A stretch of DNA of 5,151 bases from an uncultured euryarchaeote (lineage in GTDB: Archaea > Thermoplasmatota > Poseidoniia > Poseidoniales > Poseidoniaceae). Under the pieces are notes generated by a model. It was not told where the DNA came from, did not search any database, and worked only from the letters and a program-made list of their open reading frames with translations. The position numbers and the translations under genes are program-made. Positions 5,119 to 5,151 of this stretch are shown piece after piece. The number at the start of each line of letters is the position of its first letter. Positions within the stretch are counted from its first letter, which is position 1. The stretch is from positions 1 to 5,151 of the forward strand of contig CALBJF010000160.1 of the NCBI GenBank assembly GCA_937892665.1, in the 5' to 3' direction.

Positions 5119-5151
5119 ATGCCAAGGTCAAAGAAGCTAATCGCTGATGAC
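5119..5151 (+). CDS. Start of a gene cut by the right edge
   Basis: ATG 5119 opens a frame with 11 visible codons, MPRSKKLIADD, that is still open at the end of the window. It is called because a TATA-like box stands at leaderless spacing and because the preceding gene ended at 5066. No function can be read from so short a stretch. Confidence 0.4.
   Translation, partial: MPRSKKLIADD

Noticed and set aside
4860..5120. Minus-strand 86-codon open frame at the right end
   Set aside because: It is antisense to the eight-cysteine gene and across its promoter, with no coherent protein pattern.

Overview
The window looks like a piece of an archaeal chromosome of moderate-to-low GC. The main evidence is promoter architecture. 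Several genes carry an A/T-rich TATA-like box centred about 24-29 bases upstream of the ATG and no clear Shine-Dalgarno sequence, as expected for leaderless archaeal transcripts. Others have good Shine-Dalgarno sequences (GGGAGG, GAGGG, GGTGG, GGAGG). The two-EF-hand protein and the run of tiny zinc-ribbon proteins fit an archaeon such as a Thermoplasmatota/Marine Group II relative or another uncultured lineage, but the lineage is inference and is not fixed by any marker gene.

Layout. Bases 1-1689 (minus) hold the N-terminal 563 codons of a large Eco57I-type adenine-N6 DNA methyltransferase that runs off the left edge. A 133-base divergent spacer separates it from a 94-residue two-EF-hand protein (1823-2107, plus). 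After a possible terminator and a leader with a strong hairpin comes a full-length RhlE-like DEAD-box RNA helicase (2260-3639, plus) with a basic, repeat-containing tail.

The helicase converges, with only 13 bases between stop codons, on a minus-strand pair: a 56-residue single-pass membrane protein (4217-4047) followed by a 119-residue protein of unknown function (4012-3653) that faintly resembles a phage-tail-hub type of fold. Upstream on the minus strand is a tightly coupled pair of zinc-ribbon proteins (4791-4474 and 4473-4276; stop and start directly abut). Divergent from them is a third small protein with eight cysteines (4905-5066, plus). At the right edge a further plus-strand gene appears to begin at 5119.

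The helicase and the methyltransferase are the only genes with a firm function: RNA remodelling, and DNA modification that probably belongs to a restriction or phage-defence system. The right-hand 1.5 kb is a set of short, poorly characterised proteins. Three are Cys-rich (probable zinc binding, hence possible nucleic-acid or protein adaptors) and one is membrane anchored. Their clustering is the most unusual aspect of the window, but no shared function can be demonstrated from sequence alone.
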